Below are positions 1 to 12,800 of a DNA stretch of 23,684 nt, piece by piece. A model generated the notes under the pieces. That model worked only from the letters and a program-made list of their open reading frames with translations. It did no database searches and was not told where the DNA came from. The stretch's first letter is position 1; the number at the start of each line of letters is the position of its first letter. A program made the position numbers and the translations under genes. This DNA comes from Ichthyophthirius multifiliis (taxonomy: Eukaryota; Ciliophora; Oligohymenophorea; Hymenostomatida): contig NW_004086120.1 of NCBI RefSeq assembly GCF_000220395.1, positions 1 through 23,684 on the forward strand, given 5' to 3'.

Positions 1-1960
1 TATATAATTTATTTTGAAGTTATTATATATATATATATATATATTATATATATTTCTATATATATATTTTTTATTTTTATTTTTTTATATTAACTTTAAC
101 CTTAATTTAAAATAATTATATAAATTAAATAATAATCATAATACCTTTAATAAAAGTAATAAATCAAATATTATATTTAAAAAATAAGTAGATTTCAAAA
201 ATTAAACACAAAATATATATAATTTATAATAACTATAAAAATAATATTTAATTTAATTTATAATTAAAAAATAAAAAAATTATATTTTAAAAATAATTTA
301 AAATAAAATAATTAATATTATCATTTTTAAATATAAATATTTATATATATAAAAATCAAATAATATAATTTTTTTCTTTTTAGTTTAAAAAATTTATAAT
401 CCTATATAAATATTTAAAATTATGAATTAAATTATATTAAGAATAATAAATAATATATAATATAATATATTTAATTTAAGTTCGTATTTATTATAATATA
501 ATTTCAAAATTTAAATTTCTTTATTATTTAATATATTTTCTTATGTTATTAATATATATAAAATTAATTTTATTATTACTATATATATTTATAAATATAT
601 TTAATTTAAAAATTATTTTTTCTTATTTTTATATAATAATTTTAATATATTATTAAAATTATTTTTACAAATTTTAATACTAAATGAATAATACCTTATA
701 ATTATAATAATAAGTATTATATTTAAAATATAAATATATTTCAAAAAAATAGAACTTAAAATATATATAATTCATAATAATTTTAAAAATAATATTTAAT
801 ATATAATCAAATAAATACAGAATTCACAAAATTAATTTATACTATCTAAATAAAATAATTAATTTTATCTTTTTTATATAAAAATATATTAATCTATATA
901 AAATCAAATAATATATTTTCTTTTTTTTGGTATAAAATGTTTATTATCTATAAAAAATATTTAAATTTAATTAATTAAACTATTTAAAAATAGTAAATTA
1001 TATAATTAAATTAATCAAAGTTCATATCTATTATAATATAATTTCATAATTTGAATATTGTTTATTTCAAAAATATATTCTTATGTTATTAATATATATA
1101 AATTTTTTTTAATATATATCATATTATATATATATGAAATTTAAAGATAATTTTTTATTTTTATTTTGTTTTTAAAAATATTATTAAAAATAATAAAATA
1201 AATTTAATAATAAATGTTAATACTTTATACTTATTATAATTGTTATTTAATTTTAAAATAAATTGAATACAAAATAAAAAACATAAAAAATATATAATTT
1301 TATAATAACTATAAAAATATAGTTAATATATAATTAAAAAAAAAATTATAAAAAATAATTTATATTTTCAAAAAATATAAATATAAAATAATTAATAATA
1401 TCTATTTTAATTATAATAATTGTATTTATAAAAATCAAATGATATAATTTAATTTTTTGTTTATAAGTTAAATATAAAAAATAGATATTTAAATTTATTT
1501 TATTATATTATATAAAAAATAATAAATAAAATATTATACAATAGTTTTAATTTTATTTAATATTTTTTATTATTTATTCATGATATAAAATATTTTCTTT
1601 AATTATAAATATATTTAGATATAAAAAAATATTAAAAAATTCTTTGTAAATAATTATAACTATAAATATATATATATATATATATATTTATAAATTTATT
1701 TATATATATATATTATTTTATTTTTTTAATTTTATTTATATATATATTTTTATTTATTTTTGTTTTTAAAAATGATTATATAAATTATAATAATAAATGA
1801 ATCATATATTTTAATTGTATTAATAAATTTATAGAAAACAATAAAATAAAATAATAATATAAATAATTATTAGTATCTTTAAAATAATATTTAATCAAAA
1901 AAATTTACAAACATAATTTATATTTTCAAAGTAATTTAAAAATGAAATAATTTATAAATA
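1..1960. repeat. Degenerate tandem repeat, ~540-bp period, about 3.3 copies
   Basis: The stretch before the carbonic-anhydrase-like gene is nearly all A+T and contains no gene I can support. It is not random. The phrase ttatgttattaatatatata begins at 541 and again at 1081. A match built on ttataatataatttca begins at about 491 and 1031, also 540 apart. An aaatcaaat..atat phrase recurs near 353, 901 and 1432, and an atacct/atactt phrase near 141, 691 and 1219. I place copies at roughly 125-670, 671-1205 and 1206-1785, with a fourth partial copy from about 1786 running into the 3' end of the neighbouring gene. Similarity was judged by eye; copies are diverged with small indels. It could be a local satellite or a serially duplicated spacer. 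Confidence 0.6.
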
Positions 1961-2823
1961 TATACAAAATAAAAAATGAGAAGAAGTAAATAAACTATTC
2001 TTCACATGCAATATTTCCTTTTTTAATAACTCTATCATTTAAACTTTAAATTGCCCTATTGCTTCCATTTCCTTTCGCAAACTCAATATTTCTTTATAAA
2101 TATAAACTAATATCCGAATACTAAATAGTTGACATACTAAAAACAGTATTAAAAATATACCAATTGACCACTTCATCACATGGTGGTTAAGTAATTGATC
2201 CCTAATAAGAATAATAGTCATCCGAAGTAGAAAAAACTTCACCCAAAGTCGCATTTAGATTCAAATTGAAACTATTTTCGACTTTTTGAGGTTTCCATAC
2301 ATCGAAAAATTTAGAACTTTTCGTGGAATCTTGATTAAAGAAAATGCACACAACTGCCTTAGTTTTTTATTAAGCATCATTAGCAATTTTAAATTCAGCC
2401 TTTATATTATGGTAAAACTACACCTCTATATCATATTATGTACCCTCTATTTAATGTTCAGAAGGAGATTTTACCTATATTTCATATCCGTCGTATCCTA
2501 CTAAGTTTCCGTCTATATCTTTTGCATGTAAAATTGTAAATTATCCAACCGATTTCAAACCTTATAAAGACTTATTAACTGAAGTTAAAATATCTTCAGC
2601 TTTTAATACCATATTAACCATCATCTAATATTATTTTTTTTATTTTTTTATTTTTTTGATTTACACTGTTATCACATGTGCCTTTCACATCTTTTATGTC
2701 AATTGGAGATTGAGCTGAACCTTCTTAACAAGTTCCTGGCCAATCATTACCTTAGTTTAAGTATATTTATTGTTGTTTAGATAATATTATTAATATCGAA
2801 AATAAGAATATAGTATATATCAT
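1926..2823 (-). CDS. Alpha-carbonic-anhydrase-like secreted protein lacking zinc ligands
   Basis: Two exons, 2823-2665 and 2624-1926, joined across a 40-nt intron (2664-2625), encode 285 residues with TAA/TAG as Gln and a TGA stop. Residues 1-15 form a hydrophobic signal peptide (MIYTIFLFSILIILS). Alpha-CA signatures follow in order: W28..C32..QSPIDI (38-43), GLKSVGQF (75-82), SPSEH (106-110), YQGSITQPPCDEVVNWYIF (193-211). C32 and C202 match the disulfide pair of secreted CAs. In active enzymes QFHFH precedes the SPSEH element; here the residues are EIQVK (101-105). The third ligand in the ELH strand is Q122 (DIEVQF). All three zinc histidines are therefore gone, while T198 is kept. The C-terminus (264-285) is a hydrophobic tail, perhaps a GPI signal or membrane anchor. 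By family knowledge it cannot hydrate CO2 as active CAs do; a binding or structural role is inference. The start is the first ATG giving the signal peptide. Confidence 0.88.
2625..2664 (-). other. 40-nt intron of the carbonic-anhydrase-like gene
   Basis: On the minus strand the intron starts GTAAATC and ends ATATTAG. Removing it joins TGT GAT AAC AGT to ATG ATG GTT and restores one frame across the whole protein: 858 coding nt, 286 codons with the stop. Without it, the upstream frame (QSPIDI...) and the downstream frame (...SPSEH) do not agree. Length and borders match the short introns of the giant gene on the other strand. Confidence 0.85.
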
Positions 2824-4058
2824 ATGTATTTATAATTTTAAATTAAAGAAATATAAATAAAATAAAAAATTTATTCAATATTTAATAAAATAAAATTATA
2901 TTTTTTTTTAAATATAATTATATTTGAAATTTATTTTATAAAATAAATTATATATATATATTTTATAATAATGAAAATTATATAATTTAAATTTTAAAAT
3001 TAGTATAATTAAAATAATTCAAAATAAAAACTTCAAAATTAATATATATAAATGTACAAATATAATTAGATAATATATATTTTTTGTATGTATATATATA
3101 TATTATTAAATTTTATATATAAACAATTTTAAATATAGATATATATATTAAAAAAAAATTTTATAATATTAAAATTTTATTAATATTGTTTTTTAATAAA
3201 TATAAAATAAAAATTTAAAGTTTCATTTTAATTATCAATGAATTTAATAAAGATTTTCTATATATAAAATTAATTTTTTTTTTAAATTTTGTTTATTTTG
3301 ATAAAATAAATACTCTTTAATGCGATAGAAAAATAAATATTTTAAAAAAATTCATATATATTGACAATAATATAAAAATAAATTTAAATTATTATTATAT
3401 AGTTAGATATAATCTTTAAAAAAAAATGTCAAAAATATCAAGTTAGAAAAATAAAAATAATATATAAGATAAATAAAATTCAAAAGAAAAAATATTTGAT
3501 TAAAATGATAAATAAAAATAATAAAAAAAAGTATCAATATTTGAAAATGACTAATACATAAATGTAAATAAGAATAAGAATATATATATAAAAACTACAT
3601 ATAAATAAAAACAAAAATAGATTAAAACATAAATAAATATATATATATATACATACAAAAAATACATACATATATATATACATACAATAATTTAAAAATA
3701 TTTTGAATTAAACAATTATATTAAAATATATATATATATATATATATGTATATAAACATTAATAATATTTAAAAATAATTTTATTAAATATATAAAAATA
3801 TATAAATATTTTATAATATACATATATTAATTTATATTTATAATATATTTTAATTTTTATTTTTTATTTATAAATATTTTTTTTATAAAAAGTTAAATAT
3901 TCATTTTGATTCTATAAATGATTAAAAACAATTAAATCAAAATTAAGATTAAATAGAAAATAATAATATTAATATATTAAAATCTTCAAAATCCTAAAAA
4001 GATAAACATAGTAATAAAATATAGCCACTCCCTAACAATTTAATAATATCTTTATAAG
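2824..4058. promoter_or_regulatory. Divergent A+T-rich spacer between the two genes
   Basis: About 1.2 kb separates the start of the minus-strand carbonic-anhydrase-like gene from the start of the plus-strand giant gene, so both promoters must lie here or within the genes. The stretch is almost entirely A and T with many short (TA)n runs (for example around 3637-3685 and 3725-3748) and poly-A/T tracts. I see no coding signal, RNA gene or recognisable operator. Long TGA-free frames occur but carry only A/T-rich codons and no conserved-looking motif. Confidence 0.5.
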
Positions 4059-4330
4059 ATGCTAAAAAAATAAAATAACAATAAATATTATAATAAATAA
4101 CGAATACTAAATATGAAGATTAAGCAGAAGATGAGCCTTTGATTTAAAAAAGAGACAATTAAAAAAATTCGTAATAGGTCAAAAAAAAAAGCTATTGTTA
4201 AAGATTTAGAGAATATTATTTAAAGAAATTTTATAGTGATATGCTAAAGTGGAGAAAAATATGGAGAGTATTGTGGCTTTTAATTATTATTTCAATTATA
4301 TTAGTACTTTTTATTATTTGGTTTTATGAA
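4059..4330 (+). other. N-terminus and first membrane helix of the giant protein
   Basis: The proposed N-terminus is polar: an acidic patch (YEDQAEDEP) and then basic residues (QQVKKKSYCQRF, LKKFYSDMLKWRKIW). It runs straight into a hydrophobic helix coded at about 4259-4327 (VLWLLIIISIILVLFIIW), with no cleavage-type small residues after it. The basic side faces the start, so the N-terminus is predicted cytosolic with what follows outside or in the lumen, as in a signal-anchor protein. If translation starts at ATG 4241, the protein begins MLKWRKIWRV and loses the polar leader. Confidence 0.6.
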
Positions 4331-7300
4331 TTAGGATTTGAAAGAGGTAAATTCAACCTTTAAAATAACTAAAAAATAAGATTTAAAATAAATAATTGCT
4401 AATTAAATATATGGGATTATGAAAGACCTGATTCTTTGACAGTAGATTAAAGCTTTTTGGGTATAAAAAAATTCGATAATGATCTCCTAATTAATGATTT
4501 TGCGTAAGTATAATATTTTTACCCTGATGCAATATTGTAAAATAAAGATAGCAAAGTAAAAATAATAAAATAAAAAACTATATATATAAATATATATATA
4601 TTTATATATATTTATATATATTATTTATATATTTATTTTTTTATCTTTTTAAATTAGTTTTAAATTATTGAAAATGATGATGGTATAACAGATTATATTT
4701 TTAATAATCAACTTAGCACTGATTCTTGTGAAATATCTATGAATATTTATAAATAAATTACATTTGAATTCTTATAAATAGACTGTGATTTATCTACATG
4801 TTATATAATTATAAATTCTAATAATTTCTCTGCAAAAAACTTAGATATTCGTGGTTCTAAAATATAACTAAACTCTCCTTAAATAATAGGCATTTAAGTA
4901 AATAATTTTTTTTAATTAAATTATTATTTAAAATATATTTATAGAAATTTAATTTTCTTTCATTTTCTGGAAGCGTAGAAATAAATAATTTTGAATTCGA
5001 ATAAGCAAGTATTGACGTAAGTGAAGGAAATATATCTATATAATCTACTAAACCTATAAAAACAAATATGACATTACTAAAGACTTATACTGTATTACTT
5101 CCACTAAATCAAACAGTATAACTCCTATAAATTAAAATAACCGAATAGTATTAGAAAATGGTTGCGAAAAAGTATGCGCATATGGTGTTTAATGTACAGA
5201 CCCCAATGACGTAATTGAATAGAGATGTATAAAGATTTCCGATTTAGAAATAAAATCTGAAAACATAGGAGATTTCCAGCTTTTAAACGCTAAAAATACC
5301 TTCGGGAACATATACATAAATATATTTAAAGAAAAAAATTAATACGTTTTAATCGATAATATGAAAAAAGCCAAAACTGAAAGACAAGTACTTTTCGACG
5401 ATAATCTATATGGCGAAAACGCCGATAAAATCGACCTTTCCAAAACTTCTCTAGAAGACCTATACAAGACTATTGAATAGACTAAAAACCCTAAAATATA
5501 TGACCCTATTTTTGTTATATAATTAGGTTCTAAATATATTCGATCGAACTCCTTTTAATAATGGCAAGTTACATATAATCCCGCCTATTCATATATGAAA
5601 CCCTGGTGGTTGGGTACTTTGACAATTACACTATTAACAACATAGAGTTATTACAAAGAATATATACTATCTCCTGGATATTGTCCTTATGTACCTAGTT
5701 TAACTAAAGACTCCCTATATTAAACACAAGAGTTTATTAAGGAGAAGTTTAAAAGCTAGATTACGAATACTGAGAGGCATATATATTCTTTCGCCTGGCA
5801 ATAAATGGTAAAATTGCCTATAGATAATATAAGCTAAACCACATAATATTAAGATTTCCGTGAAATTAATTTAAATAGAGACTATGATGATCAATGGTTG
5901 AGTTTTAATAAAGATGTGTAAGGAGGTATTTCTCTATAATACTACAATGTCCAATAATACTAGGTTTTGTTCGCGGCTATTATAGTGAGCGTTGTTTTGG
6001 CATTAATTGTTGGTTTAGTGCTAATTGTGGGCTTAGTATATGCTATAAATTAGAATTATATATGGGTTTTAAGACATATTTCTCATTTGGATAAATACTC
6101 GGTTTTAGACAAGGCTGGCAAAGACGAATATTAAAATAATAATAATTTAACAGATGAATAGAGAATCATTCTAGAAGAATATAATAAAGAATTAAAACAA
6201 GAGTAAATCTAAGAAAATTAAAATTAGAACAAATTCGAGTAAGCAACTAAAAAAATGGAAAAATAAGATAACAAATAAACTTTTAACTATACATTAAGTG
6301 GCATTATTAAACTTTTTGATACTCTTATATTTTTGGCACCACCTTTGAGTGCTTTTATAGATTTTGTGGTTAATATAGTACATAAGTCAAGACAAAACTC
6401 TATATTTGAGTTTTATAAAATACTTTTTATAAAAAGATAATCTTCTAGAGATGATTTAGACACAAAAATTCATAATTTAGATAAAGACTCTATTTCTGGA
6501 ATGGAATTGAAAGTTTTGTACGAAAAATTTTGTTACTTAAACTAATTATTAGAGAGAAAATTAGATGAAGAATATAGTATAAAATTATTAAAAAATAGAG
6601 GATTTAAACTTGTTGTAAGATAAGATACATTAACACAATTTTACACATATATTAAGTATAATGGAGTTATAAATTCAATAACATAATAAAAAAATACAAA
6701 TTCATTAAATTTGTTTATAAATACATGTTGCTCATTAACTAAATTCAATGAAGATTAAATAGATTCTTAATAATTTGATTAAAAATACTCAGTAAATAAT
6801 ATATAAAAAAAATATATGTATAATATATATTATAATTTTTATATATTTAAATATATCTATTTAAATAAATATATATATTTATATACATATTTATATAAAT
6901 AACTATACAACACTATTATTTTTATATTATTCTTATATTTTTTTTTATTATTTATATCTAAATATTTTTTTTTAATTTATATAATTTTTTTTTTTTTATT
7001 TTTTTATATAGGAATTTTGTTTGAAAAATCATTTAGAAAAAATTTAACCAAATGAAGCTTCATTAAAAAAAGAATATGGAATAGATACTGTATATTTACC
7101 TTAATAATGGATTGAAAGAGATCCTTCATATAATTCTGAGAAAAGCCAAATTTATATTATTGATAAATAAAGAGTAGAAAATAACTTTGAAGTGTTATTA
7201 ACTAAAGATATTTTCATATAAGATATAGTAATGGGCAAAAGCACATTAGACGATGCCAAATAAAACATATTTACTCCTACTGGTTGGCAGTTTTTTGATG

Positions 7301-8239
7301 TTATAACTGTAATTGCACATGTATCTGTTATTATATTATTAGGTTCTCCATTATTAGCTTTAGCTATATTTTTAAGAGTTTAGCAATCACCATATAGCTT
7401 AACACCTACTCCAAGATTAATATTCGGGTATATCTAAAAATAATTTAATTTAATTAATATATATAAAAACAATATTTAAATATAATTAGAATGGATATTA
7501 TATACTACCCATCATCAATTCCTTATAAACTATCTACTGATTCATGGATATTAGTATTTATTATAGCCATTACATTGACTTTTTGGCTTTTATCATTTAT
7601 AGATTTAATCCAATACTATTCTAGTATGAATTTTCCTTAAGAAAAATACTTCCAAACATACCGAAAATCGACTTTATTAAGAAGAATAATGTCTCGTATA
7701 ATGTGGTGTATAGTTTTATTAGCTTCCTATACAGCTTTAGTGTATTTTTCTCTAGTAGCAATATGGCTTATGTTAGGTGCAATTATAAACCCAGACGCTT
7801 TTCTACCTTATGCAACTTCTGCGGCTACTTTCGTGACTATAATATCTAAGAAATTAAAAGATTTTAAAGATTTAAGTGAAAATGGATTCAAGAAATTAGA
7901 AGAATACCTCACATCTATGGCTTAAAATTAATTCTAAGATATCATTAAAAAAATGAATATTTAAGAAAAAATTGCAGATGCAATACCAACTGATGATATA
8001 AGAAATATAGCAAAATAAGCCTCTGATTTAGGCCTTATAGATCCTAAAGTATGCGAAGATTTAAATAATAATATAGAAACTATGATTCGAGATCCAAGTG
8101 CTGTTACTAATTTGGGAAATCAAATTATTAAAATAGCAGAAGATCCATCTGCTTTTGCATAATAAATTGTTACATAATTACAAGAAAAGGCTAAAAATAT
8201 ATTATTCGAATAAGTAAATATATATTTATATTAAAAGAG

Positions 8240-8294
<55 letters not shown>

Positions 8295-9814
8295 TAATCC
8301 TTATTTATATATATAATTTTTATTTATGTACTTTTTATTTTACAGGTAAGTTTTATATGTCCTTAATTAAAAAATGAAATTTCAGGTATTCTTTGGTGTT
8401 TTATTAATGAAGATAAACGAGAATTGAAAAATGCTATATCATTATTAATTAATGCTTTAGTGAATTAATATTAAAATTAAAATAAGAAAAATTAACTAGG
8501 AAAAATTATGAATTTAAAAGGTCCTATACTAAATTTTGTTTGGGAATTGGCATTCCCAGAATAGACTATTTAGGGTGGATTATTGACTTAATAAAAAATC
8601 GAGGAAAATCTTCTTAATATTTTCTGTATTGCTATAGCTGACATAATATCTTTATGGAAAAACGACAATAATATTTCCTAATAAATCAAAAACTAATAAA
8701 ATATATAAAAAGGAAAAAATATAAAAGCACTTAAAAATATTCAATAATAACTATAAAAAGACAAAAAAAAATCCGGAGCAGGAGAATAACTAGATCTAGA
8801 TATTTAAGAAAATGAATAAGAAATAGAACTTTTATCTTCTGAATAAGCTATAATTTAAGCTAATAAAAACATTATTTTAGGTATTCTTAAAATATATAAA
8901 GGATTTAAAAAAGATATGAGAAATAGTAAAAAAAAAAATTAAAAAAAAAAAATATTAATTATAAATATAAGGTAATATTAGAAGAATTCATAAAACTGGC
9001 TTAAAATGTTTAAAAAGTAATCGGCTTTGAAAGTTTAAAAGAAATAACCAAATACTAAGATATATTTAGGCTTGCATATAATTTATTTAAAGACCAAGAT
9101 TAAATATAATATAAAGACATAATGGATTGTGTAAAAAAATTTTTAATAAATTCCGGTTTTTAGTAATAAACTTAAAATTTAACTGGAATAATAGGAGTGG
9201 TTGAAGTAATGGATTTTGTAGAGGTAATTTTAGACTCTTTCCGTTAATAAGGGAAAAGTATTTCATCTTCTAGAATAAAAGAAATTATTGATCCTTTAAT
9301 ATAAGGAATAGAAATGATTGGAGAGAAAATAAAGAGTGGAAAAAATGCTTAATAATAAAATATAGAAAAGATTGTAGAAGTAGACAAGTGTAATATTTTA
9401 AAAGCAGATTTATTAAGCTTGGTAAATGATCTAAACAATTAATTATAGATGGAAAAAGAAAACTTAATATATTAAAAAAATTAAAAAGATTATGAATAGG
9501 AAGAACTAAATGAATTAAATTAAAGTATAAAATAATGTTGTATAGAATAAAATGATTAAATAAAAAATGATATAAAAAAATAATAAAAATTTAAAGATAT
9601 GAGTCCTGCTTAGTTATTATTTGAAGTTGAAGAAGATTTGAAAAAAAAATCTATAAGCTTCAAAGAATAAGAGAAATTAGAATAATAAAAAAAAGAAGCA
9701 TTAATTGAATAATATAAAGAATTAAAAAATAAAAAAATAGAATAAGATAAAATTGTAAAGTAGATAGAATAAAGTCTAATTCCATTATAAAAATAAGTAA
9801 AAATTAATAAATAA

Positions 9815-9850
<36 letters not shown>

Positions 9851-12800
9851 TATAAATATAAATATAAATATAAATATAAATATAAATATATTAATTTAAT
9901 AGATTAATGATATTGAAACTTTGAATTAAACATAAATAAAAGAAATATAAATTTAATTTGTTGAACTTGAACATAATTTAATAATTTAAGAATAATAACT
10001 AAAAGATTAATTTTAAAAATATAATAACATTAACCAATAAAGCTCATCTTAAATTAGTTCTTTAGAATAAGATTAAGAGCATATTGAAAATTAATTTATT
10101 TCATAATAAAAAGATGACGATGACAATTATTATGATTAAGAATTTGAAGATTATGATCTAAATAATAATGAATAAAATAGTGGTTTTTAAAAAATTGATA
10201 ATAATAATATTATACAAACATCAGCTAATTATGTTTTAGATAATTCAGGTTAAAATGAAGTTGGTTTTGAAGGAAATATAAACAATCTTAATAATTTTTA
10301 AATGTAAAATAAATAAATTATATTAACATATATATTAAAATAGAAATATTTATAAATAATAAATTTCTGATATATCTATATAAAATTAAAAAAGCGAACA
10401 AGAAAAAAAATAAAATTAAAACGACAATAAAGATAAAAAAATACATAGAAGTAAAGAATCTAAATTAGCTTAAAAAAAGAACGCAATATAATAAAACCTA
10501 TAAGAAATTCAACTTTAAATTTCAAATTTAGACAAAGACCTATAAGAAAAAATTTAAAATATAAAATTAAATAACCAATATGATTATTTAAAGCAAGAAC
10601 TAGACGAAAAATAAAAAGAATATGAAAAACAAAAAACTATTTATAACTAATATGTCCGAGAGTTATCCAATATTCTTAATTAATAAGAAGAAATCATGAA
10701 ATCTTTTGAATAAATTTAATCGGATTTTCAAATTTACGAATAAGACACCAAATATTATGTAGAACTATACAAGAAACAAGAATAAAAAGTATCCAAACAT
10801 GCCGACGACTAATTAAAAGCCATGGATAATATAATAAATTTAGAAAACCAAATAAAAGATATAAAAGATTAAATTGAAACACTAAAAAAGAAAGAAGAAG
10901 AGCTCCAAAAGAAAAAAGACTTGCAAAAAAACTAATAAAACCAAGCCACAACTAAAGATAATAAAAACATGAAGCAAGATGATAAAAAAAAAGACTCAAA
11001 TACAATATATTCTTTATTTGTTATAGCCATGAATTTTATAAGGGGCTCTTTTAGTGATATACCACCTGATTTAATAGGTGATTTTGGTTAATTTTTATAG
11101 TAATTTTTATTGAAAAACGTAAAAATGAATGATAAAGTAAAATAAGGTTTAATGTTTTTTAGTTAATTAATATAAGGTTAATTAAATGGAGAGAATTCTA
11201 AGAAATTAAATAGTATAAAAAAGGAGAAGATATACATAGTCCAGTCTTTATTTTAACTCCTTGAATTTTTAATAAATAACAACGAGAATAAAATAAGAAA
11301 CTTGTAAAAAAACGGTACTTAAGTATACGGTTTTGACGAAAACATAACCTGTTCTTTAAAAGCTTTATTTATTTCGAGATTCCAAGGCTTTATTTCAACC
11401 GAAGAAATCCAAGAATAACTCTATAACAGTGACATATTCCTTTAGATATCTAAAAAAATGAAAGTATCTTAAAAAATACTACTTGGTATAATTAACATAA
11501 TAACCCAAAGAAATAAAACAGGTATCTAAAATATTCTTGAAATCTACAAATTCGCCTGTAAAATTTCCAAGATAAAAGAAAATCGTATAAACACCTTCAT
11601 TTAATTATATAACCTCTATAGTTCAATAGACGCCCAGTAAATATACGAAGCTTTATTATATTTTAAAGTCACAAATCAAAACATACCAAAGCCCTATAAT
11701 AATTTATATTAGATAACTTAGTTAATATTATTCATAAGAGGTCAACTTTCATTTAATATTTGCAAAGATTTCCTAAATAAAGACTTTGGAATTGAAAAAA
11801 GTAAAGACGGGAACAAAAAAATAGAAATAGATATATAATAATAACTCATTAAGTAATTAACTCCCACTAAAGAAGACTCTATTATTAATTAATCTAATAT
11901 ATCTAATGATAATTACCTGAAATATTCTAAAAATTACGCAAGTTTAAAAAGGATTTTCGAGCTCTAGTTTAACAGCTATTTGACCCTAAATTAAGTTACT
12001 GGAGACTTTAAAATAATAAATTAGAACAAAAAACTAATCATAGACCAAGAAGAGTTCTAGTTTTTCAAAAAATTTTGCGCTTTTAGGAATATTCCATTAA
12101 ATCCATCTGACTAATCAACTTAAAGTGCATAAATAAAGGCTGCAATAACAGATATTTCTCTAATAATAAACGTCGAAGAGAACCTTCTTGAAAGCTTCAT
12201 TAATATATTCATAAGTTCGAGATCAGAAAAGATCTATAGAGCTATATAAAACCTCGATCTCGTCTAAACTATAAGCAAAGATAGACGATAAAACTAAATT
12301 CTCGACTATATTGAATACTGTTGTGGAATAATTTAGAAATTTGAAGAACTACCTTCTAATTTACAAAATATATAAGAAAAATTATTTTAAGAAAAAGTTC
12401 CTAAATAACTTCTTCACTAGATTTTAATCCACAACAACTATTAAATGAGTCTATAAGGAATTCTCGATACTGTGAATATTTTCGGTCCTGAAACGTCTCC
12501 AAGTGTATAAAATGTTTTAAATTTTCATTTAGGTTTAATGGAAAATAAAAGCAAAGATTTAGCAAATTTTATAAAAAAAAGCGAAAATATGGATGATAAC
12601 TCATATTAAGGTTTAATAAAAGCAGTTTAGATTTTATGTGAAAATAACCAATAATAAATGATAAAATACTTACTTGAATTTCTTGATTAATAAAAGAACT
12701 AATTTTTATTAATTTTGGCTTGTTTCTAAGTTTTTTTCAGCGGAAAATCCAAAGGTATATCTTTTAAAATTCAAAACAAACAAAATAATTCCGATGATAA

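Noticed and set aside
2039-2254. Minus-strand 71-residue standard-code frame starting MRLWVKFFLL
   Set aside because: It overlaps the carbonic-anhydrase-like exon in another frame of the same strand. The CA frame carries the conserved motifs, so this is a shadow.
2286-2504. Plus-strand 72-residue frame
   Set aside because: It lies antisense to the carbonic-anhydrase-like exon, with no motif or leader of its own.
8346-8385. A 40-nt GTAAGT..TTTCAG intron directly after the 8345 acceptor
   Set aside because: Splicing to 8385 shifts frame and meets a TGA within 14 codons, whereas reading through gives QLKNEISGILWCF in frame. It may exist as an alternative 3' splice site but is not the coding form.
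10694-10951. Minus-strand hydrophobic frame of 85 residues
   Set aside because: It is the reverse strand of the K/E/Q-rich coiled coil; antisense of AAA/GAA-rich DNA always reads as Phe/Leu-rich.
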